From: Caballeronia glathei
Lineage (GTDB): Bacteria > Pseudomonadota > Gammaproteobacteria > Burkholderiales > Burkholderiaceae
NCBI RefSeq assembly: GCF_000698595.1
Contig: NZ_JFHC01000001.1
Location: forward strand, 248,001-312,000
DNA length: 64,000 nucleotides
Direction: 5' to 3'
Made by a program: the position numbers and the translations under genes
Shown here: positions 1 through 8,512 of the stretch, in pieces
How positions within the stretch are numbered: position 1 is the stretch's first letter
Layout of the letters: the number at the start of each line of letters is the position of its first letter
Notes under the pieces: model-generated
Told to the model about the DNA's origin: nothing
What the model saw: only the letters and a program-made list of their open reading frames with translations
The model's database searches: none

Positions 1-148
1 TGAAGAACTCGCCGGTGTGGCTGTCGCCGAACTGCGCCGAATCGAGGATATTGCCGCCCAGATTGAACAGAAACCCGGACACCGCGTGCACGATGCCCGG
101 CCGGTCGGGGCAGGACAACTTCAGAATGAAACTATGTTCGGTCGACAT
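1..148 (-). CDS. purU: Formyltetrahydrofolate deformylase PurU, N-terminal fragment
   Basis: The minus strand from an ATG at 148 encodes about 49 residues beginning [19 protein letters not shown] and continuing to GDSHTGEFF, where the window ends. This is the N-terminal ACT domain of PurU, which hydrolyses 10-formyl-tetrahydrofolate to formate and tetrahydrofolate and so feeds purine synthesis. The catalytic formyltransferase-fold domain lies outside the window, so activity cannot be judged. The CPDRPGIV segment is the usual start of the ACT domain in this family. The NUDIX gene starts upstream on the same strand. Confidence 0.88.
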   Translation of the reverse strand, partial: MSTEHSFILKLSCPDRPGIVHAVSGFLFNLGGNILDSAQFGDSHTGEFF

Positions 149-190
149 GAACCGGTAACTCCTTCCTTGATGCTCAGTTGATGCGTGATG

Positions 191-1036
191 TCAGAGCGCG
201 GGCGGCGTGTAGATCGCGGCGATGCCCTGGCAGGCTTCCTCGTCGATCCAGCGGCGCCGCAAGAGGCAATCCAGCGTCGCGAGGCTCGCGTCGACGGTGA
301 GCGCGCCCTCTTCTATCCAGCGCGCGACTTCGTCGATGCGCGCGAGCCGGTGCTCGCCCACCTCGCCGTCCTGGTTGCGCGGCGAGAAATCGGCGGGGAG
401 CGTGACGTCGAAGACGAAGATCTGCTCCGCCTGCGTGCCCTCCGGCAGCGATTGCAACACGTGAAAGGTGCCGCCGCGCGTGGCTCGCGCGGCCAGATCG
501 GCGCTCATGCCCGCCTCTTCCCAGCACTCCTTCGCGAGCGTCGCCTCGATCCCCATCCCCCAGCCGATGCCGCCCGCCACGATGTTGTCGAGCATGCCGG
601 GATCGGTTGCCTTCGTATGGCTGCGGCGCGCGATCCACACCTGCGGCGCGCGATCTTCATATTCTACGATGCCGTTCAGATGCGCCGCGTAGGTCATCGT
701 GCCGAAGAAGCGCGACGCCGCGCGCTCGATGAACGCGAGCGGCGGCGCGTCGAAATCGTTGCGCACGGCGTAGGTTTCGTCGCGCCAGCCGGGAATGCGG
801 CCATCGGCGGCGAGCATGCCGATGACCGCGCCGAGCGCGGCGCTGCGGGTGTCGACGTGATCGTACGCGTCCGACAGCCGGATCGAGGACGCGTCGATGT
901 CGAACACGTCCGGCCAGCGTTGCAGCAGCAGGGCATCGCCGCGGCGAACCCAGCCGACGCGCTCGGCGCCGATGAAGAACGGCAGATGCGCGGCGGGATC
1001 GAAACGGCGGGCGGCGGCGATCGACGGCAAGGACAT
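191..1036 (-). CDS. DUF4743/NUDIX hydrolase, thiamine-diphosphatase-like
   Basis: 281 residues. The N-terminal half looks like the DUF4743 domain of the Tnr3/TDPase group, and the C-terminal half is a NUDIX hydrolase. The NUDIX box lies around residues 156-178 (GIEATLAKECWEEAGM). Its second part, KECWEEAG, matches REUxEExGU with Lys for Arg, but the first glutamate of the box falls on Met/Gly, as I recall for this subgroup. By family analogy it may dephosphorylate damaged or normal thiamine diphosphate; the substrate is inferred. It lies upstream of purU on the same strand with a 42-nt gap and may be co-transcribed. A repeat array precedes its start. Confidence 0.8.
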   Translation of the reverse strand: MSLPSIAAARRFDPAAHLPFFIGAERVGWVRRGDALLLQRWPDVFDIDASSIRLSDAYDHVDTRSAALGAVIGMLAADGRIPGWRDETYAVRNDFDAPPLAFIERAASRFFGTMTYAAHLNGIVEYEDRAPQVWIARRSHTKATDPGMLDNIVAGGIGWGMGIEATLAKECWEEAGMSADLAARATRGGTFHVLQSLPEGTQAEQIFVFDVTLPADFSPRNQDGEVGEHRLARIDEVARWIEEGALTVDASLATLDCLLRRRWIDEEACQGIAAIYTPPAL

Positions 1037-1083
1037 GGGGGCTCCGGCGGCACGCGATGGCGGTTGGACAAAGCCGGGAATTG

Positions 1084-1199
1084 TAACGCGCGAGGCGCTT
1101 TGGTAACGCGCAAGGCGCTCCAGCTAACGCGCAAGGCGCTTTGGGGGACGCCAGGCGCTATGTGTAACGCGCGAGGCGCCGGGAAAGGCGCGCGGCGCT
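1084..1199. repeat. Intergenic array of about 20-bp imperfect direct repeats
   Basis: The unit taacgcgcRaggcgct occurs at 1084-1099, 1104-1119, 1125-1140 and 1165-1180 (last base c). More degenerate copies sit at about 1147-1159 and 1184-1199. Unit starts are spaced 19-21 bp apart, about two helical turns. The array fills much of the gap between the NUDIX gene (start 1036, minus) and the LysE gene (stop 1287, minus). Spacers of 4-5 bp rule out CRISPR. Function is unknown. Confidence 0.75.
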
Positions 1200-1286
1200 T
1201 GAATCAACGCTTGACGCGTCGTCCTGCGTGACGGCGCGGCAAAGCGCTCCAGTCATCCTTTCAGGCAGCCGAGCGTTGCGCGCCGC

Positions 1287-1901
1287 TCAGTCGCGCAACG
1301 CCACCCGGATGCCGAGCGCGATGAACGTCGCGCCCGCCACGCGATCGAGCCACACGCCCACGCGCGGCCGGCGCTTCAGCCACGCGCCGATCATGCCCGC
1401 GCCGATGCCGAAGAGCGAAAACACCACGACCGTCTGCAGCATGAACACCGCGCCGAGTTCGAACATCTGCAGCATCACGCTCTGGCCGCCATGCGGATCG
1501 ACGAACTGCGGCAGGAACACGATGAAGAACAGCGTGACCTTCGGATTCAGCAGGTTGCCGATCACGCTCTGGCGGAACACGGTCGAAAGCGGCTGGCTCG
1601 GGCGCGCGTGGGCGGTCGCGAGGCCGCGGCTTCCCAGCGCCTTGATGCCGATCCAGACGAGATACGCCGCGCCGGCCAGCTTCACGCCTTCGAACGCGAG
1701 CGGCGACGAGCGCAGCAGCGCCGCGACGCCGAGCGCGGCGAGCGTCGTGTGAAAGCTCACGCCCGCGGCGAAGCCGAGCGCCGCGACGAGGCCCGCCGCG
1801 CGGCCCTGCGAGATGCCGCGCGCGAGGACCTGCAGGTTGTCCGGGCCGGGCGCGACCGTAATCGCGATGGACGTGGCGAGAAAAAGCAGGAAGTTCGGCA
1901 T
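1287..1901 (-). CDS. LysE/RhtB family amino-acid exporter
   Basis: 204 residues, very hydrophobic, about six membrane segments, the usual length of LysE/RhtB exporters. The N-terminus carries the family signature TVAPGPDNLQVLARGISQGR, and GNLLNPKVTLFFIVFLPQF marks the central loop. The family exports amino acids or their derivatives across the inner membrane using the proton gradient; the substrate cannot be read from sequence. It lies 32 nt downstream of apt on the same strand. A second, ArgO-type member of the superfamily is at 26740-27360. Confidence 0.88.
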   Translation of the reverse strand: MPNFLLFLATSIAITVAPGPDNLQVLARGISQGRAAGLVAALGFAAGVSFHTTLAALGVAALLRSSPLAFEGVKLAGAAYLVWIGIKALGSRGLATAHARPSQPLSTVFRQSVIGNLLNPKVTLFFIVFLPQFVDPHGGQSVMLQMFELGAVFMLQTVVVFSLFGIGAGMIGAWLKRRPRVGVWLDRVAGATFIALGIRVALRD

Positions 1902-1933
1902 GGTCTCAGTGGTCTCTGCTCAGTGGGAACCGC

Positions 1934-2500
1934 TCAGTGGCCGCCAAATTCGCACACGGTATAGAGCGAGAGGCCGCTCTCGCGCAGGCGCTTCGAGCCG
2001 TTCAGGTCCGGCAGATCGATGATCGCCGCGCCCTCCACGACCACCGCGCCGAGCCGCTCCAGCAACTGCTTGCCCGCCATCATCGTGCCGCCCGTCGCGA
2101 TCAGGTCGTCGACGATCACCACGCGCTCGCCCGGCTTGCACGCGTCCTCGTGGATTTCGACGGTCGCGCTCGCGTACTCCAGCTCGTACGACTGCGAGAG
2201 CGTCCGGTACGGCAGCTTGCCCTTCTTGCGGATCGGCACGAAGCCGATGGAGAGTTCATACGCGAGAATCGGCCCGATGATGAAGCCGCGCGCGTCGAGT
2301 CCGGCGATCGTGTCGATTTCCGCGTCGATATAGCGCTGCACGAACAGGTCGATCAGCACGCGCAGCGCGCGGCGGTCCTGAAGCACCGGCGTGATGTCGC
2401 GAAATTGCACGCCGGGCTGCGGCCAGCCGTCGATCGTGCGCACGCGCTCCTTGATGAAGCGCGCGGGATCCGGCGTTGCGTTCGATGAAAGGCTGGACAT
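1934..2500 (-). CDS. apt: Adenine phosphoribosyltransferase
   Basis: 188 residues from the ATG at 2500, which has a GGAG ribosome site about six bases upstream; the frame could extend to 2557, but that ATG has no such site. The enzyme salvages adenine with PRPP to AMP in the cytoplasm. The PRPP-binding loop [14 protein letters not shown] lies in the C-terminal half, and [10 protein letters not shown] and the FRDIT segment are typical of Apt. It lies 60 nt downstream of the Kef-type antiporter and upstream of the LysE gene, all on the minus strand. Confidence 0.95.
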   Translation of the reverse strand: MSSLSSNATPDPARFIKERVRTIDGWPQPGVQFRDITPVLQDRRALRVLIDLFVQRYIDAEIDTIAGLDARGFIIGPILAYELSIGFVPIRKKGKLPYRTLSQSYELEYASATVEIHEDACKPGERVVIVDDLIATGGTMMAGKQLLERLGAVVVEGAAIIDLPDLNGSKRLRESGLSLYTVCEFGGH

Positions 2501-2560
2501 GACATCTCCGGGGGAAACCGGCGCGCCGACGACGCGCCTCACAAAATTGGCCCGCACGCG

Positions 2561-4552
2561 CTAACGCCTGCGCGAGAGCCGCTCTTCGGCATTCGCGAGC
2601 ATTTCGGGCATACCGCGTAACACGACGATATCGCTCGCGCGCAGCTTCGTATCGGGAGCCGGCTCGACGCCGCGGATGCCGTGCCGCCGGATCGCCGTCA
2701 CTTCGACGCCGCCGCCCGCGAGCCCGAGTTCCTCGAGCGTTTTTCCGACCGCTTCCGCGTTCTCGTCGATCGGCACAGATTGTAGCCGGACCTGCTCGTG
2801 GCCATCGTCGTCATCGGGGTCGTCCGCGCCGTGGAAATAGCCGCGCAGCAGGCTGTAGCGCTCGTCGCGCATTTCCTCGACCCGCCGCACGACGCGCCGC
2901 ATCGGCACGCCCATCAGCACGAGCGTATGCGACGCGAGCATCAGGCTGCCCTCGACGATCTCCGGAATCACCTCCGTCGCACCCGCCGCGATAAGCTTCT
3001 CGAGATCGGCGTCGTCGACGGTGCGCACGATCACGGGCAGGGTAGGCTGAAGCTCGTGGATGTTGTGCAGCACGCGCATCGCCGAGGGCGTGTTGGCGTA
3101 GGTGATCGCGACCGTCGCCGCCCGGTGCAGGCCCGCCGCGAGCAGCGACTCGCGCCGCCCCGCGTCGCCGAACACCACCGACTCGCCCGCCGCCGCCGCC
3201 GCGGCGACGCGGTCCGGGTCGAGGTCGAGCGCGACGTAGTTCAGGCCTTCGTGCTCGAGCATCCGCGCGAGATTCTGGCCGGCGCGTCCGTAGCCGCAGA
3301 TGATCACATGGCCGCTCTGCTTCAGGCTTTGCGTCGCGATCTTGGTCATCTGCAGCGATTGCAGCATCCACTCCGTCGACGACAGCCTGAGCACGATCCG
3401 GTCGGCGTTCTGGATGATGAACGGCGCGGCGAGCATCGAAAGCAGCATCGCGGACAGGATCGCCTGCAGCACGACGTGATCGACGAGCCGCGAGCCGAGA
3501 ATCAGGTTGAGCAGCACGAAGCCGAACTCGCCGGCCTGCGCGAGCCCGAGGCCGGTGCGCATCGCGACGCCCGGCGGCGCCCCGAAGAGCCGCGCGAGGC
3601 CCGTGATCATCACGGCTTTCAGCAGGATCGGCACGATCAGGAAGCCGAGCACGAGGAGCGGATGCTCCCAGATCACGCGCGGATTGAGCAGCATGCCGGT
3701 CGTCACGAAGAAGAGGCCGAGCAGCACGTCGCGAAACGGCTTGATGTCTTCCTCGACCTGGTGACGGTACGGCGTTTCCGCGATCAGCATCCCGGCGATG
3801 AACGCGCCGAGCGCGAGCGATAGGCCGAAGCGGTCGGTGAGAAACGCAGCGCCGAGCGTGACGAGCAGCAGGTTCAGCATGAACAGCTCTTGCGAGCGGC
3901 GGCGCGCGACGAGGTCGAACCAGCGCGTCATGAACTTCTGGCCGATGAAGAGCAGCACCGTCAGCGCGACCACGATCTTGACCGCCGCGATGCCGAGCCA
4001 CATCGCGAGTTGCGAGGAGTCTTCGTCGCCGGTCGCGAACGCCGCGGTGATGATGAGCAGCGGCACGACGGCCAGGTCCTGGAACAGCAGCACGCCGAAG
4101 ATGTTGCGGCCGTGCTCGGCTTCGAGTTCGAGCCGCTCGGCGAGCAGCTTGCTCACGATCGCCGTGGACGACATGGAAAGCGCGCCGCCGAGCGCGAAGC
4201 TCGCCTGCCACGGCATCTTTGTCCAGAAGCTCGCAATCCATCCGCAGACGAGCGCGAACGCGATCGTCCCCGCGACCTGGCTGGCGCCGAGGCCGAGCAC
4301 GATGCGGCGCATCGAGCGCAGCTTGGAGAGCGAGAATTCGAGCCCGATGGAGAACATCAGGAACACCACGCCGAACTCGGCGAGATGCTGCGCGCCGCCG
4401 CTATCCTTCACCATGCCCGCCGCGTTCGGCCCGACAATGATGCCGACCGCCAGATAGCCGAGCATCGGCGGCAGATTGAAATACCGGAATATCACGACCC
4501 CGCCCACCGAGCACAGCAGCAGCAGCAGGGTCGTTTCGAGCGGAGAAATCAT
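2561..4552 (-). CDS. Kef-type monovalent cation:proton antiporter (CPA2)
   Basis: 663 residues. Residues 1-390 form about 12 membrane helices of the CPA2 Na+/H+ exchanger fold (FNLPPMLGYLAVGIIVGP near the start). A cytoplasmic TrkA-N/RCK domain follows from about residue 415, with a nucleotide-binding motif VIICGYGRAGQNLARML. A TrkA-C domain ends the protein. This is the KefB/KefC/YbaL architecture, giving K+ or Na+ efflux in exchange for protons; which cation, and whether glutathione gates it, cannot be told. It is divergent from kdsD. Confidence 0.88.
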   Translation of the reverse strand: MISPLETTLLLLLCSVGGVVIFRYFNLPPMLGYLAVGIIVGPNAAGMVKDSGGAQHLAEFGVVFLMFSIGLEFSLSKLRSMRRIVLGLGASQVAGTIAFALVCGWIASFWTKMPWQASFALGGALSMSSTAIVSKLLAERLELEAEHGRNIFGVLLFQDLAVVPLLIITAAFATGDEDSSQLAMWLGIAAVKIVVALTVLLFIGQKFMTRWFDLVARRRSQELFMLNLLLVTLGAAFLTDRFGLSLALGAFIAGMLIAETPYRHQVEEDIKPFRDVLLGLFFVTTGMLLNPRVIWEHPLLVLGFLIVPILLKAVMITGLARLFGAPPGVAMRTGLGLAQAGEFGFVLLNLILGSRLVDHVVLQAILSAMLLSMLAAPFIIQNADRIVLRLSSTEWMLQSLQMTKIATQSLKQSGHVIICGYGRAGQNLARMLEHEGLNYVALDLDPDRVAAAAAAGESVVFGDAGRRESLLAAGLHRAATVAITYANTPSAMRVLHNIHELQPTLPVIVRTVDDADLEKLIAAGATEVIPEIVEGSLMLASHTLVLMGVPMRRVVRRVEEMRDERYSLLRGYFHGADDPDDDDGHEQVRLQSVPIDENAEAVGKTLEELGLAGGGVEVTAIRRHGIRGVEPAPDTKLRASDIVVLRGMPEMLANAEERLSRRR

Positions 4553-4697
4553 CCGTCTAGCGTCCTCGTTCGTCGTCGGAACGGCTCGCGCGGCCAGGCG
4601 CGCGCCGGTCTCGTGGATGGCCTTTCAGGCAGGCCTTTCGGGGGGCGGATGGGCGGCTGAAGGCCGCGGGTAGTCCGGCGCGGCGAAGGAACGCCTT

Positions 4698-4706
4698 TGC
4701 TATACT
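4698..4706 (+). promoter_or_regulatory. Candidate extended -10 promoter for kdsD
   Basis: TGcTATACT at 4698-4706 is an extended -10 element (TGn plus a 5/6 match to TATAAT). No good -35 is visible 16-18 bp upstream. Only six bases separate the hexamer from the kdsD ATG at 4713, so a start at the normal distance would fall on or next to the start codon. Confidence 0.45.
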
Positions 4707-4712
4707 CCGCGC

Positions 4713-5696
4713 ATGATAGCGAAAATCAATGGCGACCGGGCACTCGCGCTGGCTCGCAACGTACTCGACATCGAAGCCGACGCCGTGCGCGGGCTTGCCG
4801 ATCTCCTCGACGAAAACTTCTCCGGCGCGGTCGAACTGCTGCTCGGCTGCCGCGGCCGGGTCGTGGTGTCGGGCATCGGCAAGTCGGGCCACGTCGCGCG
4901 CAAGTTCGCGGCCACGCTCGCCAGCACCGGCACGCCGGCGTTCTTCGTGCATCCCGCCGAAGCGAGCCACGGCGACCTCGGCATGGTCACCGCCGACGAC
5001 ATCTTCGTCGCGCTCTCGAATTCAGGCGAAACCGACGAACTCGTGGCGATCCTGCCCCTCGTCAAGCGCCTCGGCGCAAAGCTGATCGCGATCACGGGGC
5101 GCCCCGAGTCCAGCCTCGCGCAGCTCGCCGACATCCACCTGAACGCACGTGTCGAAAAGGAAGCCTGCCCGCTGAACCTCGCGCCGACCGCCAGCACGAC
5201 GGCGGCGATGGCGCTCGGCGACGCGCTCGCGGTGGCCGTGCTCGACGCCCGCGGCTTCGGCCCCGACGATTTCGCGCGCTCGCATCCGGGCGGCGCGCTC
5301 GGGCGGCGCCTGCTCACGTATGTGCGCGACGTGATGCGCGTGGGCGACGAGGTGCCCGTCGTGCCGCTCGACGCGACACTCTCCGACGCGCTTTTCCAGA
5401 TCACCGACAAGCGCATGGGCATGACGGCGGTGGTGAACGCGAACCGCCACGTCGAAGGCATTTTCACCGACGGCGACCTGCGCCGCGTGCTCCAGCGCGA
5501 CGGCGATTTCCGCGCGCTGCCGCTCACCGACGTCATGACGCGCAACCCGCGCACGATCGGTCCGGACCACCTCGCGGTCGAAGCCGTGGAACTGATGGAG
5601 CGCCATCGCATCAATCAGATGCTGGTCGTCGACGAAAACGCGACGCTGATCGGCGCCCTGAACATGCACGACCTCTTCTCCAAGAAGGTAATTTGA
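4713..5696 (+). CDS. kdsD: D-arabinose 5-phosphate isomerase
   Basis: 327 residues. It converts ribulose 5-phosphate to arabinose 5-phosphate, the first step to KDO for the LPS inner core. An N-terminal SIS domain (GRVVVSGIGKSGHVARKFAA, ALSNSGETDE) is followed by two CBS domains (about 205-325, with VMRVGDEV and VMTRNPRTI), the normal length and order. Its TGA overlaps the kdsC ATG by one base. It opens the kdsD-kdsC-lptC-lptA-lptB run. No Shine-Dalgarno sequence is visible before the ATG. Confidence 0.95.
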   Translation: MIAKINGDRALALARNVLDIEADAVRGLADLLDENFSGAVELLLGCRGRVVVSGIGKSGHVARKFAATLASTGTPAFFVHPAEASHGDLGMVTADDIFVALSNSGETDELVAILPLVKRLGAKLIAITGRPESSLAQLADIHLNARVEKEACPLNLAPTASTTAAMALGDALAVAVLDARGFGPDDFARSHPGGALGRRLLTYVRDVMRVGDEVPVVPLDATLSDALFQITDKRMGMTAVVNANRHVEGIFTDGDLRRVLQRDGDFRALPLTDVMTRNPRTIGPDHLAVEAVELMERHRINQMLVVDENATLIGALNMHDLFSKKVI

Positions 5697-6265
5697 TGGC
5701 GCAGAAGCCTTCCGCCGCGCCCGCGCAGATGCCCGCCCCGGGCACCGCCGCGGAGCGCGCGAGCCGCATCAGGCTGATGATTTTCGACGTCGACGGCGTT
5801 TTCACCGACGGCAGCCTCTACTTCACCGCCGACGGCGACGCGATGAAGTCGTTCAACTCGCTCGACGGTTACGGCGTGAAGCTGCTTGCATCGATCGGCG
5901 TGCAGACGGCGATCATCACCGGGCGCGAGTCGGGCATCGTCGCCGCGCGCGCTCGCGAACTGGCGATCACGCATCTCTACCAGGGCGTCGAAGACAAGAC
6001 CGTCGCGCTCGCCGAGTTGCTGGGCAAGACGGGCATCGCGGCGTCGGAGTGCGGCTACATGGGGGACGACTGGCCCGATCTGGCCGTCATGCGCCTCGCC
6101 GGCTTCGCGGCCGCGCCAGCCAATGCGCACCCGGAAGTGATCCAGCGCGTGCACTGGGTCGCGCAAGCGCGCGGCGGCCACGGCGCCGTCCGCGAGGTGT
6201 GCGATGCGATCCTGCGCGCGCAGCATCGCTACGACGAGCTGCTCGCCGCGGCGGCGGGAGCCTGA
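5696..6265 (+). CDS. kdsC: 3-deoxy-D-manno-octulosonate 8-phosphate phosphatase
   Basis: 189 residues, starting on the ATG that shares one base with the kdsD stop. It is a HAD-family phosphatase releasing inorganic phosphate from KDO 8-phosphate. Motif I is IFDVDGVFTDG (about residues 29-39), motif II is ITGRESG, and motif IV is GYMGDDWPDLAVM. A proline/alanine-rich N-terminal stretch of about 25 residues precedes the core. It lacks the long cap domain of other HADs, as expected for KdsC, which works as a tetramer. Confidence 0.95.
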   Translation: MAQKPSAAPAQMPAPGTAAERASRIRLMIFDVDGVFTDGSLYFTADGDAMKSFNSLDGYGVKLLASIGVQTAIITGRESGIVAARARELAITHLYQGVEDKTVALAELLGKTGIAASECGYMGDDWPDLAVMRLAGFAAAPANAHPEVIQRVHWVAQARGGHGAVREVCDAILRAQHRYDELLAAAAGA

Positions 6266-6267
6266 GC

Positions 6268-6870
6268 ATGCAGCGCCCAGCCCGCCTCACCTCGCTCCTG
6301 CCGCTCGTCGCGGTGGCGGTGCTCGCCGGCATCACGTACTGGCTGCTGCAGGCCACGCTGCCGCCGGAAGCCGAGGCGCCGGAGCAGCCCAAGCGCCACA
6401 CGCCCGACTATTTCGCGGACAACTTCTCCGTCACCGAGCTCGACTCGACCGGCACGACACAGTACCGCCTGACGGCAAAGTCGATGGTCCATTACGAGGA
6501 CGACGATAACAGCGACCTCACGCTTCCCGCGATGCGCATGTTCCAGCCGCAGAAGCCAACGGTCACCGCGACCGCCGAGCGCGGCACGGTGAACGGAGAC
6601 GTCTCGATCGTCGATTTATACGAGAACGCGCGGATCCTGCGCGTCGCCGGTTTCGGCGATCCGCAGATGCAGGCCGATTCCGAGCATTTCCGTATCTTCG
6701 TGAATGACGACGTCATCGAAACGGAAAAGCCGGTTAAACTTCAGCGCGGCCCGTCCGTGATGACGGCCAGCGGCATGAACTACAACAACGTAACCCGGGA
6801 AATGAAGCTCTTCGGTAACGTGCGCGGCGCGATCGCCGCGTCCGATATCAACGGCGGCTCTTCCAAATAA
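6268..6870 (+). CDS. lptC: LPS export ABC transporter periplasmic protein LptC
   Basis: 200 residues from the ATG at 6268, two bases after the kdsC stop. One N-terminal membrane helix (LLPLVAVAVLAGITYWLLQA) is followed by a periplasmic beta-jellyroll domain of LptC/OstA type. LptC sits on the LptBFG transporter and passes LPS to LptA. The segment PDYFADNFSVTELDSTG is characteristic of the family. Length is normal. lptA follows after 31 nt. Confidence 0.93.
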   Translation: MQRPARLTSLLPLVAVAVLAGITYWLLQATLPPEAEAPEQPKRHTPDYFADNFSVTELDSTGTTQYRLTAKSMVHYEDDDNSDLTLPAMRMFQPQKPTVTATAERGTVNGDVSIVDLYENARILRVAGFGDPQMQADSEHFRIFVNDDVIETEKPVKLQRGPSVMTASGMNYNNVTREMKLFGNVRGAIAASDINGGSSK

Positions 6871-6901
6871 TCCCGGCAAATCCCATCCCAAGTGTGACTG
6901 C

Positions 6902-7582
6902 ATGAACGAAACGTTCCCTCGTCCCGATTCCGGCTGTCTGCGCGCAGCGCTTTTGCGCCGCGTCGCGCAGATCGGGTTCGCGGCCGCACTCGTCGCGCTG
7001 CCGCTCGCGGGCTTCGCCCCGGCAGCCCACGCGGAACGCGCCGACCGCGACAAGCCGCTCAACATCGAAGCGGACAACATGACCTACGACGACCTGAAGC
7101 AGAAGAACATCTTCATCGGCCACGTCGTCGCAACGAAAGGCACGATCGTGATCAAGGCCGACCGTGTGGAAGTGACGCAGGACCCGCAGGGTTATCAGTA
7201 CGCGACAGGCACGTCCACGGGCAAGGACCTGTCGTACTTCCGCCAGAAGCGCGACGGGCTCGATGAATACATCGAAGGCAACGCCGTTCGCATCGACTAC
7301 GACGGCAAGCAGGACCTCACCACGCTCACGAACCGCGCGGTCGTGCGCCGCCTGCAGGGCCTGACCAAGATTCAGGACGAAGTGCGCGGCAGCGTCATCA
7401 CGTACGACGGCCAGAAGGATTTCTACACCGCGACGGCCGGCAAGGACGTCGCCGGACCGGGCAACCCGACCGGCCGCGTGCGCGCGATGCTCGCGCCGCG
7501 CAACGGCGGCGCCGCGCCGCTCACCGGCGCATCGGCGACGCTCGCCCCGTCCAACACCATTCAAGGAACGCCGCAGCAGTGA
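6902..7582 (+). CDS. lptA: LPS transport periplasmic bridge protein LptA
   Basis: 226 residues. A signal peptide (hydrophobic core [19 protein letters not shown]) precedes an OstA/LptA beta-jellyroll domain starting [18 protein letters not shown]. LptA polymerises into the bridge carrying LPS from LptC to LptD in the outer membrane. The C-terminal 40 residues are rich in Gly, Ala and Pro and look unstructured. The last bases overlap lptB by four nucleotides (GTGA), so the two are probably translationally coupled. Confidence 0.93.
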   Translation: MNETFPRPDSGCLRAALLRRVAQIGFAAALVALPLAGFAPAAHAERADRDKPLNIEADNMTYDDLKQKNIFIGHVVATKGTIVIKADRVEVTQDPQGYQYATGTSTGKDLSYFRQKRDGLDEYIEGNAVRIDYDGKQDLTTLTNRAVVRRLQGLTKIQDEVRGSVITYDGQKDFYTATAGKDVAGPGNPTGRVRAMLAPRNGGAAPLTGASATLAPSNTIQGTPQQ

Positions 7583-8361
7583 ACGCGCCCGCCATGCCCC
7601 ACCGCAAGCCGGCCGGCGAGAGCAGCTCGCTCGCCGTCCGCAACCTGAAAAAGCGCTACGGATCGCGCACGGTCGTGAAGGACGTGTCGCTCGACGTGAA
7701 AAGCGGCGAAGTCGTCGGTCTGCTCGGCCCGAACGGCGCGGGCAAGACCACGTCGTTTTATATGATCGTCGGCCTCGTGCCGCTCGATGCGGGCGAAATC
7801 GCCCTCGACGGCACCTCGATCAGCCTGTTGCCCATCCATCAGCGCGCGCACATGGGGCTTTCGTACCTGCCGCAGGAAGCGTCGGTGTTCCGTAAGCTGT
7901 CGGTCGAACAGAACATTCGCGCCGTGCTCGAGCTGCAAACCGACGAATCCGGCAAGCGGCTGTCGAAAGACGCCATCACGGAGCGCACGGAAGCGCTCCT
8001 CGACGAACTCCAGATCGCCCACCTGCGCGAGAACCCGGCGCTATCGCTGTCGGGCGGCGAGCGGCGGCGGGTGGAAATCGCCCGGGCGCTCGCCACCAAC
8101 CCGGCCTTCATTCTGCTCGACGAGCCGTTTGCGGGCGTCGACCCGATCGCCGTGCTGGAAATCCAGAAGATCGTGAAATTCCTGAAGCAGCGCAACATTG
8201 GCGTGCTGATCACGGACCACAACGTCCGGGAGACGCTCGGCATCTGCGACCACGCGTACATCATCAGCGACGGAAGCGTGCTGGCAGCGGGAGCGCCGGG
8301 CGAAATCATCGAAAACGAGAGCGTGCGGCGGGTCTATCTGGGCGAGCACTTCCGCATGTGA
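7579..8361 (+). CDS. lptB: LPS export ABC transporter ATP-binding protein LptB
   Basis: 260 residues with a GTG start overlapping the lptA stop (GTGA); an in-frame ATG at 7594 is an alternative. It is the ATPase that powers LPS extraction from the inner membrane with LptF and LptG, which are not in this window. The Walker A motif is [17 protein letters not shown], the signature is [15 protein letters not shown], and Walker B is [16 protein letters not shown]. The switch histidine lies in [11 protein letters not shown] terminator hairpin follows at 8421. Confidence 0.96.
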   Translation: MNAPAMPHRKPAGESSSLAVRNLKKRYGSRTVVKDVSLDVKSGEVVGLLGPNGAGKTTSFYMIVGLVPLDAGEIALDGTSISLLPIHQRAHMGLSYLPQEASVFRKLSVEQNIRAVLELQTDESGKRLSKDAITERTEALLDELQIAHLRENPALSLSGGERRRVEIARALATNPAFILLDEPFAGVDPIAVLEIQKIVKFLKQRNIGVLITDHNVRETLGICDHAYIISDGSVLAAGAPGEIIENESVRRVYLGEHFRM

Positions 8362-8420
8362 CCGCCCGGCGCGCCGCACAGCGTTTTTCCGCGCTGCGGC
8401 ATCCGGACCAGCAATTCTTA

Positions 8421-8452
8421 CGTGCCGCCCCCGAGGCGGCACGCTTGTTTTT
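8421..8452 (+). terminator. Intrinsic terminator after lptB
   Basis: A 9-bp perfect stem (CGTGCCGCC 8421-8429 with GGCGGCACG 8435-8443) and a 5-nt loop are followed by CTTGTTTTT. It closes the kds/lpt operon before rpoN. Confidence 0.85.
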
Positions 8453-8491
8453 GTGAATCCCCGCGAGGTTTCGCGCGCGTGGCAAACTCTC

Positions 8492-8497
8492 TACAAT
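8492..8497 (+). promoter_or_regulatory. Candidate -10 element for rpoN
   Basis: TACAAT at 8492-8497 lies 15 bases before the rpoN ATG, between the lptB terminator and the gene. The hexamer 17 bp upstream, TTTCGC, is a poor -35, so this is only a candidate. Confidence 0.3.
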
Positions 8498-8512
8498 GAA
8501 TAAAACTCTGCC

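Noticed and set aside
1084..1199. CRISPR array.
   Set aside because: Spacers are 4-5 bp, units about 16 bp and imperfect, and there are no cas genes.
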